From: Pleurodeles waltl
Taxonomy: Eukaryota > Chordata > Amphibia > Caudata > Salamandridae
DNA length: 64,000 nt
Assembly: GCF_031143425.1 (NCBI RefSeq)
Contig: NC_090439.1
Coordinates: 354,820,027 to 354,884,026 of the forward strand
Direction: 5' to 3'
The notes beneath the pieces were generated by a model that saw nothing but the letters and a program-made list of their open reading frames with translations, was not told where the DNA came from and ran no database searches. Of this stretch, positions 1 to 11,928 are shown one piece after another; positions within the stretch are counted from its first letter, which is position 1, and every line of letters begins with the position of its first letter. A program made the translations under genes and the position numbers.

Positions 1-227
1 TTATATTTTTAATGCTTGGCTGCAGTGTGAACCTTATCTATATGAGTCCCATGCACTGCCTTATCTGTGTAGCTGACATCCCTAAGGTAGGCCTCTGCAA
101 CTCAGGGGGCAGGATGCACGACATTTAAGATGTAGACATATAGGCACAAGCTTCTATGTCTCAATAACGGCCATTCCATTAAGCATTCTATAAATGCAGG
201 CTGGCCCATAGGAGAACATGGAACTTA
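1..227. other. unassigned sequence
   Basis: AT-rich non-coding sequence with no open frame of note and no repeat family I recognise. It ends at the TTA target duplication of the MITE that follows. Confidence 0.5.
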
Positions 228-1081
228 GGGGCATATTTATACTCAGTTTGCGCCGAATGTGCGTCAAAATTTTTGACGCACATTCGGCGCAAACACTGCC
301 CCATATTTATACTTTGACGTCCGACCCCGCGGGCGTCAAAGTTCCACCATGAGCGTCATTTTTTAGAAGGGGGAACCAGCCTTGCGTTAATTATATGCAA
401 GGTAGGCGTTCCCTTCCAAAAAATGACTTTAAGTCCTGTGCCCCATATTTATACTGTGACATCATTTTGACACACAGGAGGGGGCAGGCCTTAAAAAACA
501 GTGTCCAGCCTGATGGGCGCCGTTTTTTAACGCCTGGGTCAGGGCAGGCGTTAAGTGACCTGTGGGCTCCGAAGGAGCCCAGAGGTGCCCTCCCATGCCC
601 CCAGGGACACCCCCTGCCACCCTTGCCCACCCCAGGAGGACACCCAAGGATGGAGGGACCCATCCCAGGGAAGTTAAGGTAAGTTCAGGTAAGTATTTTT
701 TTTCGTATTTTTTTTGTGGCATAGGGGGGCCTGATTTGTGCCCCCCTACATGCCACTATGCCCAATGACCATGCCCAGGGGACATAAGTCCCCAATGGGG
801 GTTGGACGTAAAAAAAAATGGCGCAAATCGGGTTGAGGCCAAAATTTTGCCTCAGACCTGACTTGCCCCATTTTTTGACGCCCAACCTCCATTTTCCCCT
901 ACGCCAGCGCTGCCTGGTGTGAGTCATTTTTTTTGACGCACACCAGTCCGCAGCGCCGGCTAACGTCATCCAATAAATAAGGCGCCCGCATGGCGCTTTG
1001 GAATGGCGTTAGCCGGCGTTAACATTTTTGACGCACAACTGCGTTGGCGCAGTTGTGCGTCAAAAAGTATAAATATGGGCC
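228..1081 (+). mobile_element. foldback MITE, copy 1 (Harbinger-like)
   Basis: Non-autonomous DNA transposon, 854 bp. It begins GGGGCATATTTATAC and ends GTATAAATATGGGCC, so the termini are inverted repeats of each other. It is flanked by TTA on both sides (225-227 and 1082-1084), a 3-bp duplication of the kind PIF/Harbinger elements make. Just inside each end sits a private hairpin: about 245-297 (stem TTTGCGCCGAATGTGCGTCA) and about 1025-1067 (stem TTTTGACGCACAACTGCG). The body is GC-rich, with duplicated GGTAAGT motifs and a T-rich run near 690-715. No protein is encoded; the short open frames here are by-products of base composition. Two further copies lie at 10285-11196 and 24205-25118. 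Assignment to Harbinger is inference from TSD length and TIR style. Confidence 0.85.
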
Positions 1082-1084
1082 TTA

Positions 1085-2640
1085 GTCTCCAGTTGCCCAG
1101 GGCTGCTATCTCCATTATGGTACTGCCTAGATACGTTGCCTAGATACGCTGAGTTTGATGTCAAACAACTTGCCTTCTCTCCCCCAACACAAATCTCATG
1201 TCAAAGGACAGCTGGCATGCACCCAGGTGGCGCAATAGAGGTTGCCCACCTGTTTGCCTCCTTCCTTTTTGCTCAGGTTTCTTACCACCTGTTAGTCAGC
1301 AACAAAAGGCTGAAGCAGGAAGGTGGTCACATCTCCCTCCTTCCAGCTGGGCTAGTGAATAGAGCCATCAGGGTCATGAGCTTCAAAGGCTTCACCGCCC
1401 CTGATATCCATCAACGCAGTCTTCCAGCGAGGAAATAACCCTCCACCTGCCCCAGGGCATATTTGCTAGTGGATAGGCAGGAAATTATGGAGAGAAGGTA
1501 TGCAGGACTGTACACCCCCCAGCCGGCTGATCACACCTCTAGGGTGAGCAGCCAGGTCTGTGCACTGAATTTTGATTTCTGCCATCTTAGAAGTGGCAGA
1601 ATAGAGGGTTCTGGGTAAGTAAGGCAACTTTTTTCCACCGGATGTGGTCACCTCAGGGGCAGATGGGCTGTAGAACCTAGCTGCCTATTGGCCACTAGTC
1701 TCCACACACCTAAGTCCCTTAAATCCAGGATTTAAGGGGCACTTCTGACACTCAAACCTTAGATCTGATCAACCAACTTCAAAGAAGGACCCACAGAAGC
1801 TCTGCATCACCGACAACCAGAGTCTGCTCACTGCTCCAAAGCAAAAAAGGGAACCTCTGTCCCTGAGGCAACAGACTAAGAGCTGGGTGATCAGCCTTCG
1901 TCCTTGGCTGAAGAAAATCATTACTCCTGACCAGAGGGATATTTGTGGAAGCCAGAAGCACCTGCAGTCTACCCTGGACTGGTGGCACAAGTCCCCTGCA
2001 AATTGGAAGTAAACACGATTGCAGGATCTGAAGTTACACCAGCCATCAGGCCCTCTGTAGGATCATTGAAAACCAGATGGTCCCGTGTCTTCTGGGACCT
2101 GCATCTGACATCTGCAACTCAGCCTGAGCTGAGATTTTGCATTTCCTTGTCAGCATTTCCATGCCAGTGGTAAAAATTGGCACCATTGCGAGCCCTGTTC
2201 AGCACCACGGATAGCCAGGACAACTCCGCACAGGGACCCTAGGGACCTGGTAGAAATGAACTGACTGTTGTGGCCTGGTCCCAGGATCCGCACTACCTTA
2301 ACCCTGCAAGGGTTTCCTGTAGCTTGACCTCCGAGCGGTAGATTGTCACCAGTGGTGTCCCTGCCTTTTACTTCAGTGCAAGTCCTGTTCACGATGCACA
2401 ACCAGGACACCTCCGCACCCAGATGTCACAGTCCAAATAAAACTGCTCTCACTGCTGTGATCTGGTCCCAGGGACTGCACTAGTTTAACCCCCTCCCCTC
2501 CAAGTGGTCCATGCAAGTCATCTTTTAAGTGTCTTTTTGAAACACATGACATTTTGCCTTTGACTTGATTTACTAGTGTGAATCGAAGGACCACCTCTGG
2601 AGTACTGTGAGAGTATTACAAGGTGAGGATTAACCCCCAC
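1085..2640. other. unassigned, with a diverged direct repeat
   Basis: No gene recognised. About 2196-2310 and 2385-2500 are diverged direct copies of one unit: both contain a CCTGTTCA...CCAGGACA.CTCCGCAC block followed by a TGGTCCCAGG..CGCACTA-type block, roughly 190 bp apart. The open frames across the unit are shared by both copies and look fortuitous. Confidence 0.45.
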
Positions 2641-2759
2641 ACCACATAATACTCCACTTTTCTAGATGGTATGCTAACAATATTTTCAAGGATGTTCATG
2701 GCAGCTGGCAAGAGGGAAATGGGTCCAAAATTTGAAAGAATCATGGTGTCAGCATTCAT

Positions 2760-3790
2760 TTAAAAAAAAAAAGGGGGAATGACACTTGTCCTTTTCCAAG
2801 ATGTAGGCACCATACCTGACCGCAGAGAGGAAGTGAACAACTTAAGATACACTGGGCTGATGGAGCATACCAGCTGCCTTAAAATGTGTGGAGGACACAG
2901 ATCTAGTGGAGAGCCAGATTTGCACTTTTGCAAGCATTGTTTCAATTCTTCCTCAAAAGGGGGTAGAAGTTGTGAAAGGTAGCCATCTGAAGGTGACAAG
3001 ACAGAAATATAGTCTGGTACTGTATTATGAGACAATTTTAATATCAGTAAACTTAACTGAATCCTCACAATTGTATCTTTGAAAAAGTCAGTCAGCCTTA
3101 ATGCATAAGTTCATATTAATTGTGCAAGGCATGGCACATATGTTAGTATCAGTCAAGGGTGAGACAATTTTAAAAATGTCTCTAGGACTATTCTTTGCTT
3201 CATTTATTATTTTTAAAAAAAGTTGCTAAGAGCATGTTTTACATTTTTATGACGTGTTCAGAGCTTGTTTATAAAGTGGTTTGGTCATCTACAGGATTTT
3301 CTTTCCAAGGTAAGTTCAAGGAAAAACCAAGAAGCCAAAGGGGTATGTCTGTTTTTTCTATGAGTTTTTTCCGGGGCTACCACGTCGGCTGCGGGTGAAA
3401 GCTACTTCCCCACTATGATGTTATCCTTAATGACATCCCTAGTTTGTACAGGACTAGACGCTATTAAAAGTTCCTGTTAGTCTGGAGTCACCACTTTATT
3501 TCAAGTGTGACTGAGGTAACAGATACATTTGGTTTACTCTCTTTTTGTATTAATAGATCCAAGAGAAGGGTATTAAGTAGTGGTCAGACCGGACAACTTT
3601 CCTAGGGGCTTCCAACAAAATGTGAGTATTTGACAATACCAAATCAATGGGATGCCCTGCCCTGTGAGAGGGTCTCGTGGGCATCAGTGAAAGGTTAAGA
3701 GCCACTAATATTTATACAAAGCACTTGGCTGAAGAATCATTGGTGTTGTCCACATGAGGATTAAAATCACCTAAAAATGTGAAGTTGGCA
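2760..3790 (-). pseudogene. L2/CR1-type LINE: endonuclease C-terminus, linker, RT N-terminus
   Basis: Decayed non-LTR retrotransposon on the minus strand. Near 3776-3750 it reads LGDFNPHVDN, the GDFN motif of an APE-type endonuclease. Near 3594-3575 it reads RSDHYLIPF, the SDH motif that closes that domain. A linker with many stops follows. From 3068 to 2760 an open frame contains LKQCLQKCKSGSPLDLCP and SLRSGMVPTSWKRTSVIP, which match the N-terminal reverse transcriptase block of L2/CR1 LINEs. Homology stops at an A-run (2760-2772 on plus), so the catalytic RT and the 3' end are missing. The endonuclease N-terminus lies further right at 4510-5015. Family-level assignment (L2 versus CR1) is uncertain. 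Confidence 0.75.
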
Positions 3791-3799
3791 TAGGTAGCA

Positions 3800-4505
3800 A
3801 TCTTTGGCACTAGAGCCTAGTCTTAGGGAGTTAATAAATTCTCTTGCATAACCCAGGGATCGGAAAATAAAATCATATCGGATTAATCACTGCGCACAAC
3901 ACCAAACACCTTTATACACGGATAATACATTTTTATACACAAACGAAGTAGCATCACCACTTTTGGATTCCCCTGTCATGAACTCTCCACCAACCCCAGC
4001 ACGAAGGTATGTGGTCTGGCAGGTGCTGTGACCCAGGCCTAAAAGTCAATGACTCACAGGTGGGGTAACACTTAGCCAACAGCCAAACACACGAGCTTAG
4101 ATCAGATTCCACAGATGGGCAGCAACACTACAGTGATCCCCAGAGAATGGCCCCAATAAAGCGCAAATGGCCAGAGGAATGCATGCACTTCAAATACACC
4201 ATAAAGTTAGATGCCACATGTAGTTAGGTACAGCTAGCCAATTAGGACACAGCACACGCAGTGACCGCGCACCCCTCAGGCCGGACATTTGGAAACGTAC
4301 TCGCTCGCCCACATTGTGCCCATGCCAGTTCGAGGCTCACCTGCATTCCCTATCTGGAAATGGTATCTACAACTCCATGTCAACTGTTCACATTTTTCCC
4401 CGTGGAAAGAATGCTTTATTACTTTATTGCAGAGAAACATATAAAACATGCTTCATTTCAATGTACTATGAGAGACAGTACTCAGACCCCTATGCTGTAA
4501 CTGCT
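3800..4505. other. unassigned segment interrupting the L2/CR1 LINE
   Basis: About 700 bp that separate the two halves of the endonuclease of the same LINE. I see neither LINE protein nor obvious terminal repeats in it. It is either an insertion too old to show its ends or endonuclease sequence decayed beyond recognition; the first fits better because the flanking motifs are still readable. Confidence 0.4.
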
Positions 4506-4509
4506 CTCC

Positions 4510-5015
4510 TGGCTGTAACGTTTAACTAAACGAACAGTTTCATGTTTTGCCAGACATCTCTTGTCTCTTGTTTTATACGGTAAATTCTCATTCGAGCAAC
4601 AAAATGAAACCCCCAAAAATGAGAGATGTGAGGAGGAGGATATGCAGAAATCCAAAGCTTCTGCATTTTTCCAGCCTTCCAACAGGATATGGACCATCTG
4701 AGGTTTTCTGTAAGTGCTATGGCTAATCCCCCACCTATTTTATCCAACCAGTCCAAGTGAATGCATGCATTATTTTCTGGTAGTGCTAGTTGTAAATCAG
4801 TCTTCCTTCATCCATGTTTCTGTCAAAAAGAGAATGTCTAGCTCGGAATTATCTAAGAGGTTGTATATAGTGCATGCTTGCGAAGAGAGTGAATGTCCAT
4901 TAAAGCACCATTTAATCTGGCCTATCTTACCATATGATCCTTCTGCCCCATTACTCCAGTGTTTTGAAATCGCAGCGGGAGCTTGCATCTTACACAAGCG
5001 ACCAGACCCATACAA
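4510..5015 (-). pseudogene. L2/CR1-type LINE: endonuclease N-terminus
   Basis: Minus-strand remnant of the APE-like endonuclease that nicks target DNA for LINE insertion. Around 4870-4797 the translation reads IYNLLDNSELDILFLTETWM, which contains the conserved LTETW motif with the metal-binding Glu. Around 4740-4690 a second frame reads GGGLAIALTENLRW, the GG(G/V)LA block that follows in this family. The two blocks sit in different frames and are broken by stops, so no protein can be made. It belongs with the 2760-3790 fragment as one element of at least 2.2 kb lacking its 3' half. Confidence 0.75.
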
Positions 5016-5199
5016 TTCATTAATACTGATTTACAGTCACTCACATTAATGTTCCTCAGATCTCACCACTTGTTTGCTGTGTAAATTATTCATGGGCTTT
5101 CTTGTATATTAAAGCCAGAAAAGTGGCTGGTGCTGCCCACGGACGGGACACAGACAGGCCATGCTTTGGCACGCCATCAGCACATCTGCTGTGCCTTTA

Positions 5200-5750
5200 C
5201 ACCACAGCCATTTTTATGGGAGCTCTCATTTGGACCAAGCCCACAGAAACAGTACAGTGCGACTGTGACAAAATGACACCTCTTTGTGTCCAAGTCAAGA
5301 ACAAAGATCATCAATAGGAAAAGGTCTTCATTTTAAAAGGAAACTTAAAAATTTCAAACCCAGGTTACAACACAGAACACATAAAAGCCCCTCGCACCCC
5401 AAATTGGCAGCATCAAATTCAAGTTATAAATTACAGCCAGGTGTCTCTGACCTGTATCACCTAGTTGGTTAGCATGTCCATGCCGTGGCCATCTTTTTAT
5501 AGGAGGCTCTCATTAGGACAGACTGAGCCAGCAGAAACACTAGTGCATAAGCGTGACACAATGGCACCTCGACATGTCCAAGTCAAAAACCAAGATCCTC
5601 AATTGCAAGAGGACTTAGTTTAAAAAGAAAGTTTAAATATTTCAAATTTAGGTTAAAACACAGCACACATAAAAGCCCCTCACCCCTAAAATACCAGCAT
5701 CAAGCTACAAATTACAGAAAGGCATTTCCAACCTATACCAACTACAGATA
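5200..5750 (+). repeat. diverged direct duplication, period about 280 bp
   Basis: Two copies of one unit. Copy one runs from about 5208 (GCCATTTTTATGGGAG) to about 5465, copy two from about 5488 (GCCATCTTTTTATAGGAG) to about 5745. Shared blocks occur in the same order: GCTCTCATT.GGAC, AGTGCG/AAGCGTGA, TCCAAGTCAA.AACCAAGAT, CACATAAAAGCCCCTC and AAATTACAG. Copies differ at many positions, so the duplication is old. No coding signal. Confidence 0.75.
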
Positions 5751-5774
5751 CCTTCACCTCCTTGTGATAAGCTT

Positions 5775-6445
5775 GCTATGGGTTTTTTGGGTCCACACAA
5801 TTTACTTCCCAAACAAAATAAAATATTTGGCTGTCCTTGTTGATTATCATTCTGTTTTTTTTCTATTTTGTTGACTCAGCAACCACTGATAATACTATAG
5901 AATATTAGGAGAATGTGTTTAAACTTGAAGAGTCATCAAGGTATATTCTCACTGACAATGGTACTCTTTTTGTTTCAACTAAAATGTGTGATTTCTTAAA
6001 ATGTTATGATGTCATACATATTAAAAGTGCTTTATATAGTCCCTCTTCTTATGGATTAGTTGAGAGGGTTCGTTGTTTCTTGAAAGACAGTGTGAAAACT
6101 GCTTTATCTTTAGGCTAGGATGTTGAAGAATATATCAATTTAAAGGTGTGGAGTTATTTGATCTCACCACATAGCACAACTGACATCTCTGAATTTAGGC
6201 TCCTAAGAGGAAAAGATCCTAAATGTAGATTATTTCCAAAGTGGTTGTAGTCTTCTGGTATACAGGTGTTAAAGAACTGTTATCTACATTCTGCTGATTG
6301 GGTTTCAATTAAAAATCCACTCAAAGTGAATAAAGGTGTATTAAAGTTTATGCCACCAATTAAGGTGATGAAAGTTCTCAGCTTTATTGGAGGAGAAGGG
6401 TTGGTGGAATTTCAGGAACTTGATCGAAAGTTTGTCTGAGCAAGC
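5775..6445 (+). pseudogene. Ty3/Gypsy integrase core fragment
   Basis: Plus-strand remnant of a retrotransposon integrase catalytic domain. The three acidic positions of the fold can be placed: Asp in LAVLVDYHS near 5835, Asp in ILTDNGTLFVS near 5950, and Glu in SYGLVERV near 6063. Downstream blocks (FLKDSVKTALSLG, then WSYLISPHSTTDISEF and LLRGKDP) continue the integrase toward the C-terminal domain and end near VSIKNPLKVNKG at about 6330. Stops and frameshifts interrupt the frame, for example directly after ALSLG. The matching protease and RT of what looks like the same family lie at 7290-9080 but on the opposite strand. Confidence 0.8.
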
Positions 6446-6449
6446 AGAT

Positions 6450-7285
6450 ATTATTTAAATTTAAGAAAAAAAAATAGATTCAGCCTCTTTAAATACTTAC
6501 ATGTTTGATTTGTATCAGGTACCTTCCGTAAGTGGTAATTTTCTATGTCATGACAATTCAGAATTGATTACAGGAAATACTAATGACTTTGTTCCATCTA
6601 ATGATTGTGATGCATTCAACTACTTCATCAAGTAATTCGGATTTTCATGTAATGCCTTTCCTTCTAATTCAGAAATAAAGAAGATTTCTTTACATTCTGC
6701 TGAGGGTTCCAATGTTTTAACTCTAGTTAAAAGGTCTATTATTACGCCAGCAAAATATTAACATTTTGTAACTTTTGAATTGTTTTGTGAAGGGAAGGGG
6801 TTATCTTATATGTGGGTATGGTTAATATTTTTTTGCGCACAGCCTTTTGATACCTGGAGTGTTGTGGTGGTTCTGGAACTCTGACGGCCGGGGTGTCCTT
6901 TGGGAGTCAGTTGCTAAGGAACTTCGTTATTGTAAGGTGTACCTTGGCTGTGGGCTCCTTAGAACAAACAATAATTTCCACTCAACATTTCTCTTGTGAT
7001 AATTTACCTACAACAGTTTGATAGAATATGCCCGATGAATGGCAATGGCCCCTTTTAACACTCTCTTAAATTTTTAATCATCCCATTAACTCTGAGATTG
7101 TACAGAGGAGTAGTTCAATGTTACATTCAGACTTTCTGTAAATAATCTTAACTGCATGAAAGGTAACTTGTACCCAATTATTGCTGATCAAAAGTAGCTG
7201 AAAAGCCCTTATTCATGAATACATGATCCACAAAGTGCAAAACAGTATCAGTTCCTTTAACCACTTGTGCAACTATACACCTAAA
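6450..7285. other. unassigned sequence between Gypsy fragments
   Basis: Follows the integrase in the direction of transcription, so it may hold the 3' end of that retrotransposon. I could not define an LTR or polypurine tract. Stops occur in all frames. Confidence 0.35.
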
Positions 7286-7289
7286 AAAA

Positions 7290-9080
7290 AATCAGTTGAA
7301 GAAATGGCAATTGTAACTAATCCCAGTAGTGCCCATAATAGTGATGGCTGTATAATCCAAGAGCTATTGGGACACTTTTATATTAAAGGAGGTTTAATAG
7401 TTTTTATTATTTGTTTGCATACATGCATCCTGTACATTACTTAACTACTCTCTCTACTGCAATAACCATTCATGACTACCACTGCAAGCAATTCAAACCT
7501 TGTTTTGATAAATCTCAAATGACACGCATGCTGTAGTTTCATGATCTTGTCTCTCAAGAGCTTCAGTGGTATCACTGCATCTCCTCTCCTAATCAATTTG
7601 CCTTCTAATGTAAACTCAGTTGTTGTTTCTCAAAATGGTCTCGCATCAGCTTCTAGTATGCCCTTCCTGGGCCATCCTGCTGCTACATTCTGTAAGGTAG
7701 AATACATCTTGTGCACATGTTCCCACTCTGCATCTTAAATCACAGGTAAACTATTTTCATGCACCATGGCTATTTGACAATTGCCCCTGTTGGCATGCTA
7801 GACAAGAAGTCAGCCACCACATTTTTGTTTCCAGCTACAGCACTGTTCTAAAGGCAAAATTCTGTAGATGCATCATCAGTCTAGAAACCCTCGCAAATGC
7901 GTTGGCTACTCCTTCCATATTTAAGAACGTAGTCAAGCAGTTCCCTAACATGAAAGGTCCTGTCCACAAACTTCACTACATACTTAGCATACAATTCGGC
8001 TTTGTGGGACTGAAACATTTTTAATGGCCTCTAACAGGCCTAGTTTCATTTTAATGACCCATGCACTAAATCTATGTCCTAAATAGGTCACACCACTCTC
8101 AGCAAATTTGCTCTTAGTATACTTGACTGACATCCCATTCTTGTTTAGAAATCCCAAAACATTTTCCCATCTCAAATCATGTTCCTTTTTGTTCTTTTCT
8201 ATGATCAAAATGTCATATTGAATAACATGATTCATTTTTCTTCACCCAGCAATTGAAACATGAAGGTTTGAAAAACCAAACTGCATGTGTTTAAAATGAA
8301 ACCAACACTCAGATGATATGAATTTGGTGTACCCTTTACACCGTTCCTATAAAGGGATCTGATGATAGGCAAGCAATTCAACCACAGAAAACCACTTAAC
8401 ACATGTTATAATCTCTAACATCTCTGTTATCTTCCACTGATATGTTATTGTTAAAGTGAAGGAGGTCCGCACACAACCTGATTTTTCCATTGGCATAGTC
8501 AGTAGTCTCAAGGGTGAAATATGGTATGAGGTGTCAGTTGACTCAATAATATCAGCCTTGACTAGCCTCTCTAATTCCTTTGATAATTCTAGCTGCAGTC
8601 TGGATACACTATTGATTTTATGAATTTTAGGGGACCAAAATCCTTTAACACAGTTTTATGTTCAAATCCCAACAACCTACCTATCCCTCCACAGAACGCT
8701 TTTGGAAACTTCTTAAACATATACCTACCCAGATGTTTTTCTTCATCCACAATCAATAGTTGTTCTGCACTATTTGCATACAGTATGATTTCTGTTATCC
8801 AAGCCTCCTGATGCTGACTGTCCTTTCTTAGTGTCATGTAACTTACCCATTGTTTTTTTCTGTTATTGTACCTGAAAACTAGGCTTCATAAGCCCAAAGG
8901 TACTTTTCACCACTATTCCCCTCCCAGTAAATATCAGACTCTCAAATAAAATGCTTTCTGTTTTATTTACACATGTGCTTTTCCATACAGCTTTCTCAAC
9001 TATGATGTAGGGAGACCCTGAATCAGTAACTACCTGTACACTAACAATGGTCTATTTTGTAAAGGCTTCTTTTCCCTCAT
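7290..9080 (-). pseudogene. Ty3/Gypsy pol remnant: protease, RT, RNase H, integrase N-terminus
   Basis: Decayed retrotransposon polyprotein on the minus strand, domains in the expected order. Protease: VVTDSGSPYIIVEKAV near 9035-8985, with the catalytic D-S-G triplet. Linker to RT: IGRLLGFEHKTVLKDFG near 8690-8640. RT: ELERLVKADIIEST near 8575-8530, and the active-site region near 8220 reads IQYDILIIEKNKKEHDLR, where one of the two catalytic Asp codons is lost. Connection/RNase H: GVTYLGHRFS near 8095-8065, then ETKMWWLT near 7830. Integrase N-terminus: FTLEGKLIRRGDAVIP near 7615-7570. Numerous stops and frameshifts. About 60% of a pol gene survives; the integrase core is not on this strand. 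Confidence 0.8.
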
Positions 9081-9084
9081 ACCT

Positions 9085-10284
9085 TTGTAACTGATGTTCA
9101 AAATAATTTCTCTTAAATTGAAACCATTTTTTTGTGAGGACATATTTGTCTTTGGTAGAAGATGTGATATCTTCTACCTTAACAAACTTGACTTGTTTCC
9201 TATTTGTCTATGCACCTTTGCAATAAAGCCTTCTATCCCACATGGTCTTTGTCTCTTCTTCACATCTGGAAAGGCTCTATTATAAGTGAAATGATTACTA
9301 CTATTTTACATATAGCTTCTGAAAAACTTACCAATGCTACCATATTAAGAAAGCAGGTTTTGGAATGTTGTAACATGTGGCAAGAATGTGTGTACACATT
9401 TGTTATGTGTCATATTCGTGGTGATGTGTATTTCTTGCTGCTGTGCCCTTGTGCTGCAATTATTGCAATGTGATGTAGTGCTGTATTGTGGTTGTTCTGA
9501 GTTATTTTTTGACTTTTCAGTTGAAATTTAAAGATGTGCTACTTTTGGCTAGAAATGTAGCAATATGTGTTGAAAGATCTGCAGTAAACAACAAGAAGAA
9601 ACACAATACAACATAAGACTGTTAAAACATAAGAGGGAACAACTCAACAAAATGCTAAAAAAGTGAACATAACAACAGTACATCGCCACATTGTAATAAT
9701 GCAGCACAGTAGCACACACAGTAGCACACACAAGAAAACACATCTTCACAACAAATATGCACAAACATATTTGTCACTCATTACCACTTCCAGAATTCTC
9801 CTTACGAAATTTGGTGGTAAAAAGTTGTTTACTGCATGCGCTGCCTTTCTTATGTCCGACATGAAATAGCACCAATCAGATATGTTTTGTGAACCAACCA
9901 ACACGATCTACTTATTAATATGCATGCTAGGTTATTGGAAATTTCTATGGTTTGTTCCGTCAATCATCAGTATTTACTGGGGATAATTTATCTGACATAT
10001 TAAGTAGGGTACATGACCCTTGGCCTCAGATTACCTAATCCAGGCAACTTTTGTCCTTCAAGAAGTTATGCCATTTTTGTGATTATCTAAAGTCAGATCA
10101 GTTTTACATTGTTTGCTGCTTTCAAGCCCTGATGAAAGAACATAAAAGCCTTTTTTTTCTGACATTCAGAAGACTTGGCATTCCTAACTTTCATGAAGTG
10201 TTGCAAAGCTACTTCAGTACAACACAATATCAGTGAGTAAATATAAAGTGGAGCTGTAAAGTTTGCGGAAGTGGTTCAAACTAA
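9085..10284. other. unassigned sequence
   Basis: AT-rich, no recognisable protein homology in either strand. A short run of AGCACACACAGTAGCACACAC-like simple sequence lies near 9710-9735. It ends at the TAA target duplication of the next MITE. Confidence 0.4.
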
Positions 10285-11196
10285 GGGGCATATTTATACT
10301 CCGTTTGCGCCAAATTTGCGTCGTTTTTTTCGACGCAAATTCGGCGCAAAACTAACGCCATATTTATACTTTGGCGTTAGACGCGTCTAGCGCCAAACTA
10401 TGAGTAAAGAGCGTCATTTTTTTGCGTGAACGCCTTCCTTGCGTTAATGAGATGCAAGGTAGGCGTTCCCGTCCAAAAAACTGACTGCGACGCAAATGCG
10501 TCGTATTTATACTCCCGGGCAAAAATCACGCCCGGGAGCGGGTGGACCAAAAAACCCCGCATTTGCGCCGGATTTTAGCGCCTGGGTCAGGGCAGGCGTT
10601 AAGGGACCTGTGGGCTCAAAATGAGCCCACAGCTGCCCTCCCATGCCCCCAGGGACCTCCCCTGCCACCCTTGCCCACCCCAGGAGGACACCCAAGGCTG
10701 GAGGGACCCATCCCAGGGACATTCAGGTAAGTTCAGGTAAGTATACATTTTTTTTTTTTTTGGCATAGGGGAGCCTGATTTGTGCCCCCCTACATGCCTC
10801 AATGCCCAATGACCATGCCCAGGGGACAGAAGACCCCTGGGCATGGCCATTGGGCAAGGGGGCATCACTCCTGTCTTTACTAAAACTGGAGTCATGTAAA
10901 TGGCATCTGGGCGTCGTTAAAAATGGCGCAAATCGGGTGGAGGTGATTTTTTGCGTCAACCTGACTTGCACCATTTTTAAGACGCCCTAGCGCCATTTTT
11001 CCCAACGCCGGCGCTGCCTGGTGTACGTGGTTATTTTCCACGCGCACCAGGCAGCGCCGGTCTGCTTGCGCCGGCTAACGGCATTCAATAAATACGGCGC
11101 CCGCATGGCGCTTCAGAATGGCGTTAGCCAGCGCAAAACTTTTTGACGCTAAACTGCGTTAGCGCAGTTTAGCGTCAAAAAGTATAAATACGGGCC
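10285..11196 (+). mobile_element. foldback MITE, copy 2 (Harbinger-like)
   Basis: Second copy of the 228-1081 family, same orientation, 912 bp. Ends read GGGGCATATTTATAC and GTATAAATACGGGCC. The 3-bp target duplication is TAA (10282-10284 and 11197-11199). The subterminal hairpins are present: one near 10301-10350 (TTTGCGCCAAATTTGCGTCG against its complement) and one near 11140-11182 (stem TTTTGACGCTAAACTGCG). The middle contains the shared CATGCCCCCAGGGAC..CCCCTGCCACCC segment, a palindromic GCCCAATGACCATGCCCAGGGG segment near 10803-10856, and a T-run. No encoded protein. Confidence 0.88.
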
Positions 11197-11928
11197 TAAA
11201 TGTAATCAGTAATTTAAGTAACGTAAAACCCTAAAATTACCTTATGGAACATATATTTCAGAATATGTGACTTGACTAATAAACCATGAGACAGTTGTTT
11301 TTGTTTTTGTAAAAGAGGCCAGGTATTGACTATTCTGTATTAGTTGTTTTGTCCTGAGAAGATCTTTATTAACTAGTCATTAAATGACTGTCTTTAAATA
11401 AAACGCAAATGTGCATAATTATGAATGTCATTGCAGCTGGTAAATTGGAGGATAAATACAAAGACAGTGAGCCAATAACATAAAAATCTAAAATATTATT
11501 TCTAAAACCTCCTTCCCCCAAGTTTAACACAACTCTTGATTGTGGAATTGGACATAAGCAAAGGTTTTACTTCAGATTTACATGATGCTGTCGAGAGCAT
11601 TTATATATTGAATAGAAAATGGAATACCTTAGTCAGTTCTATTAATAATTTGTCAGCGGATTTGGAGCTGTGCCGTTTTTCTCAATCTGTTCCCAAATTT
11701 TATGTCTTAACGTCCCTTGGTGCGTACGATAAAGACAGGAACAAACATGAAGAGAATGATGCAGTGTTATGCTTCTTTAACATAATTTTCAGCCCTATTT
11801 GGCTTCTCATTTACAGAAGGTAAAAGAACGAGTGAAAAAGTGATCATTGTGCATGATTCATCCAAATGCATAACAGTCTAAGAAAATCCAATCAGTTAAT
11901 AAATCCATACACTAAGGAGTTACACTTA
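11197..11928. other. unassigned sequence
   Basis: AT-rich, non-coding in appearance. A 95-residue open frame at 11536-11823 has no family features I recognise and lacks any gene context. Confidence 0.4.

Noticed and set aside
228..1081. CRISPR-like or satellite reading of the repeated hairpins
   Set aside because: Hairpins are inverted pairs at element ends with target duplications, not spaced direct repeats.
5100..5200. Boundary of the L2/CR1 element at a tRNA-like SINE
   Set aside because: No A or B box could be recognised with the right spacing.
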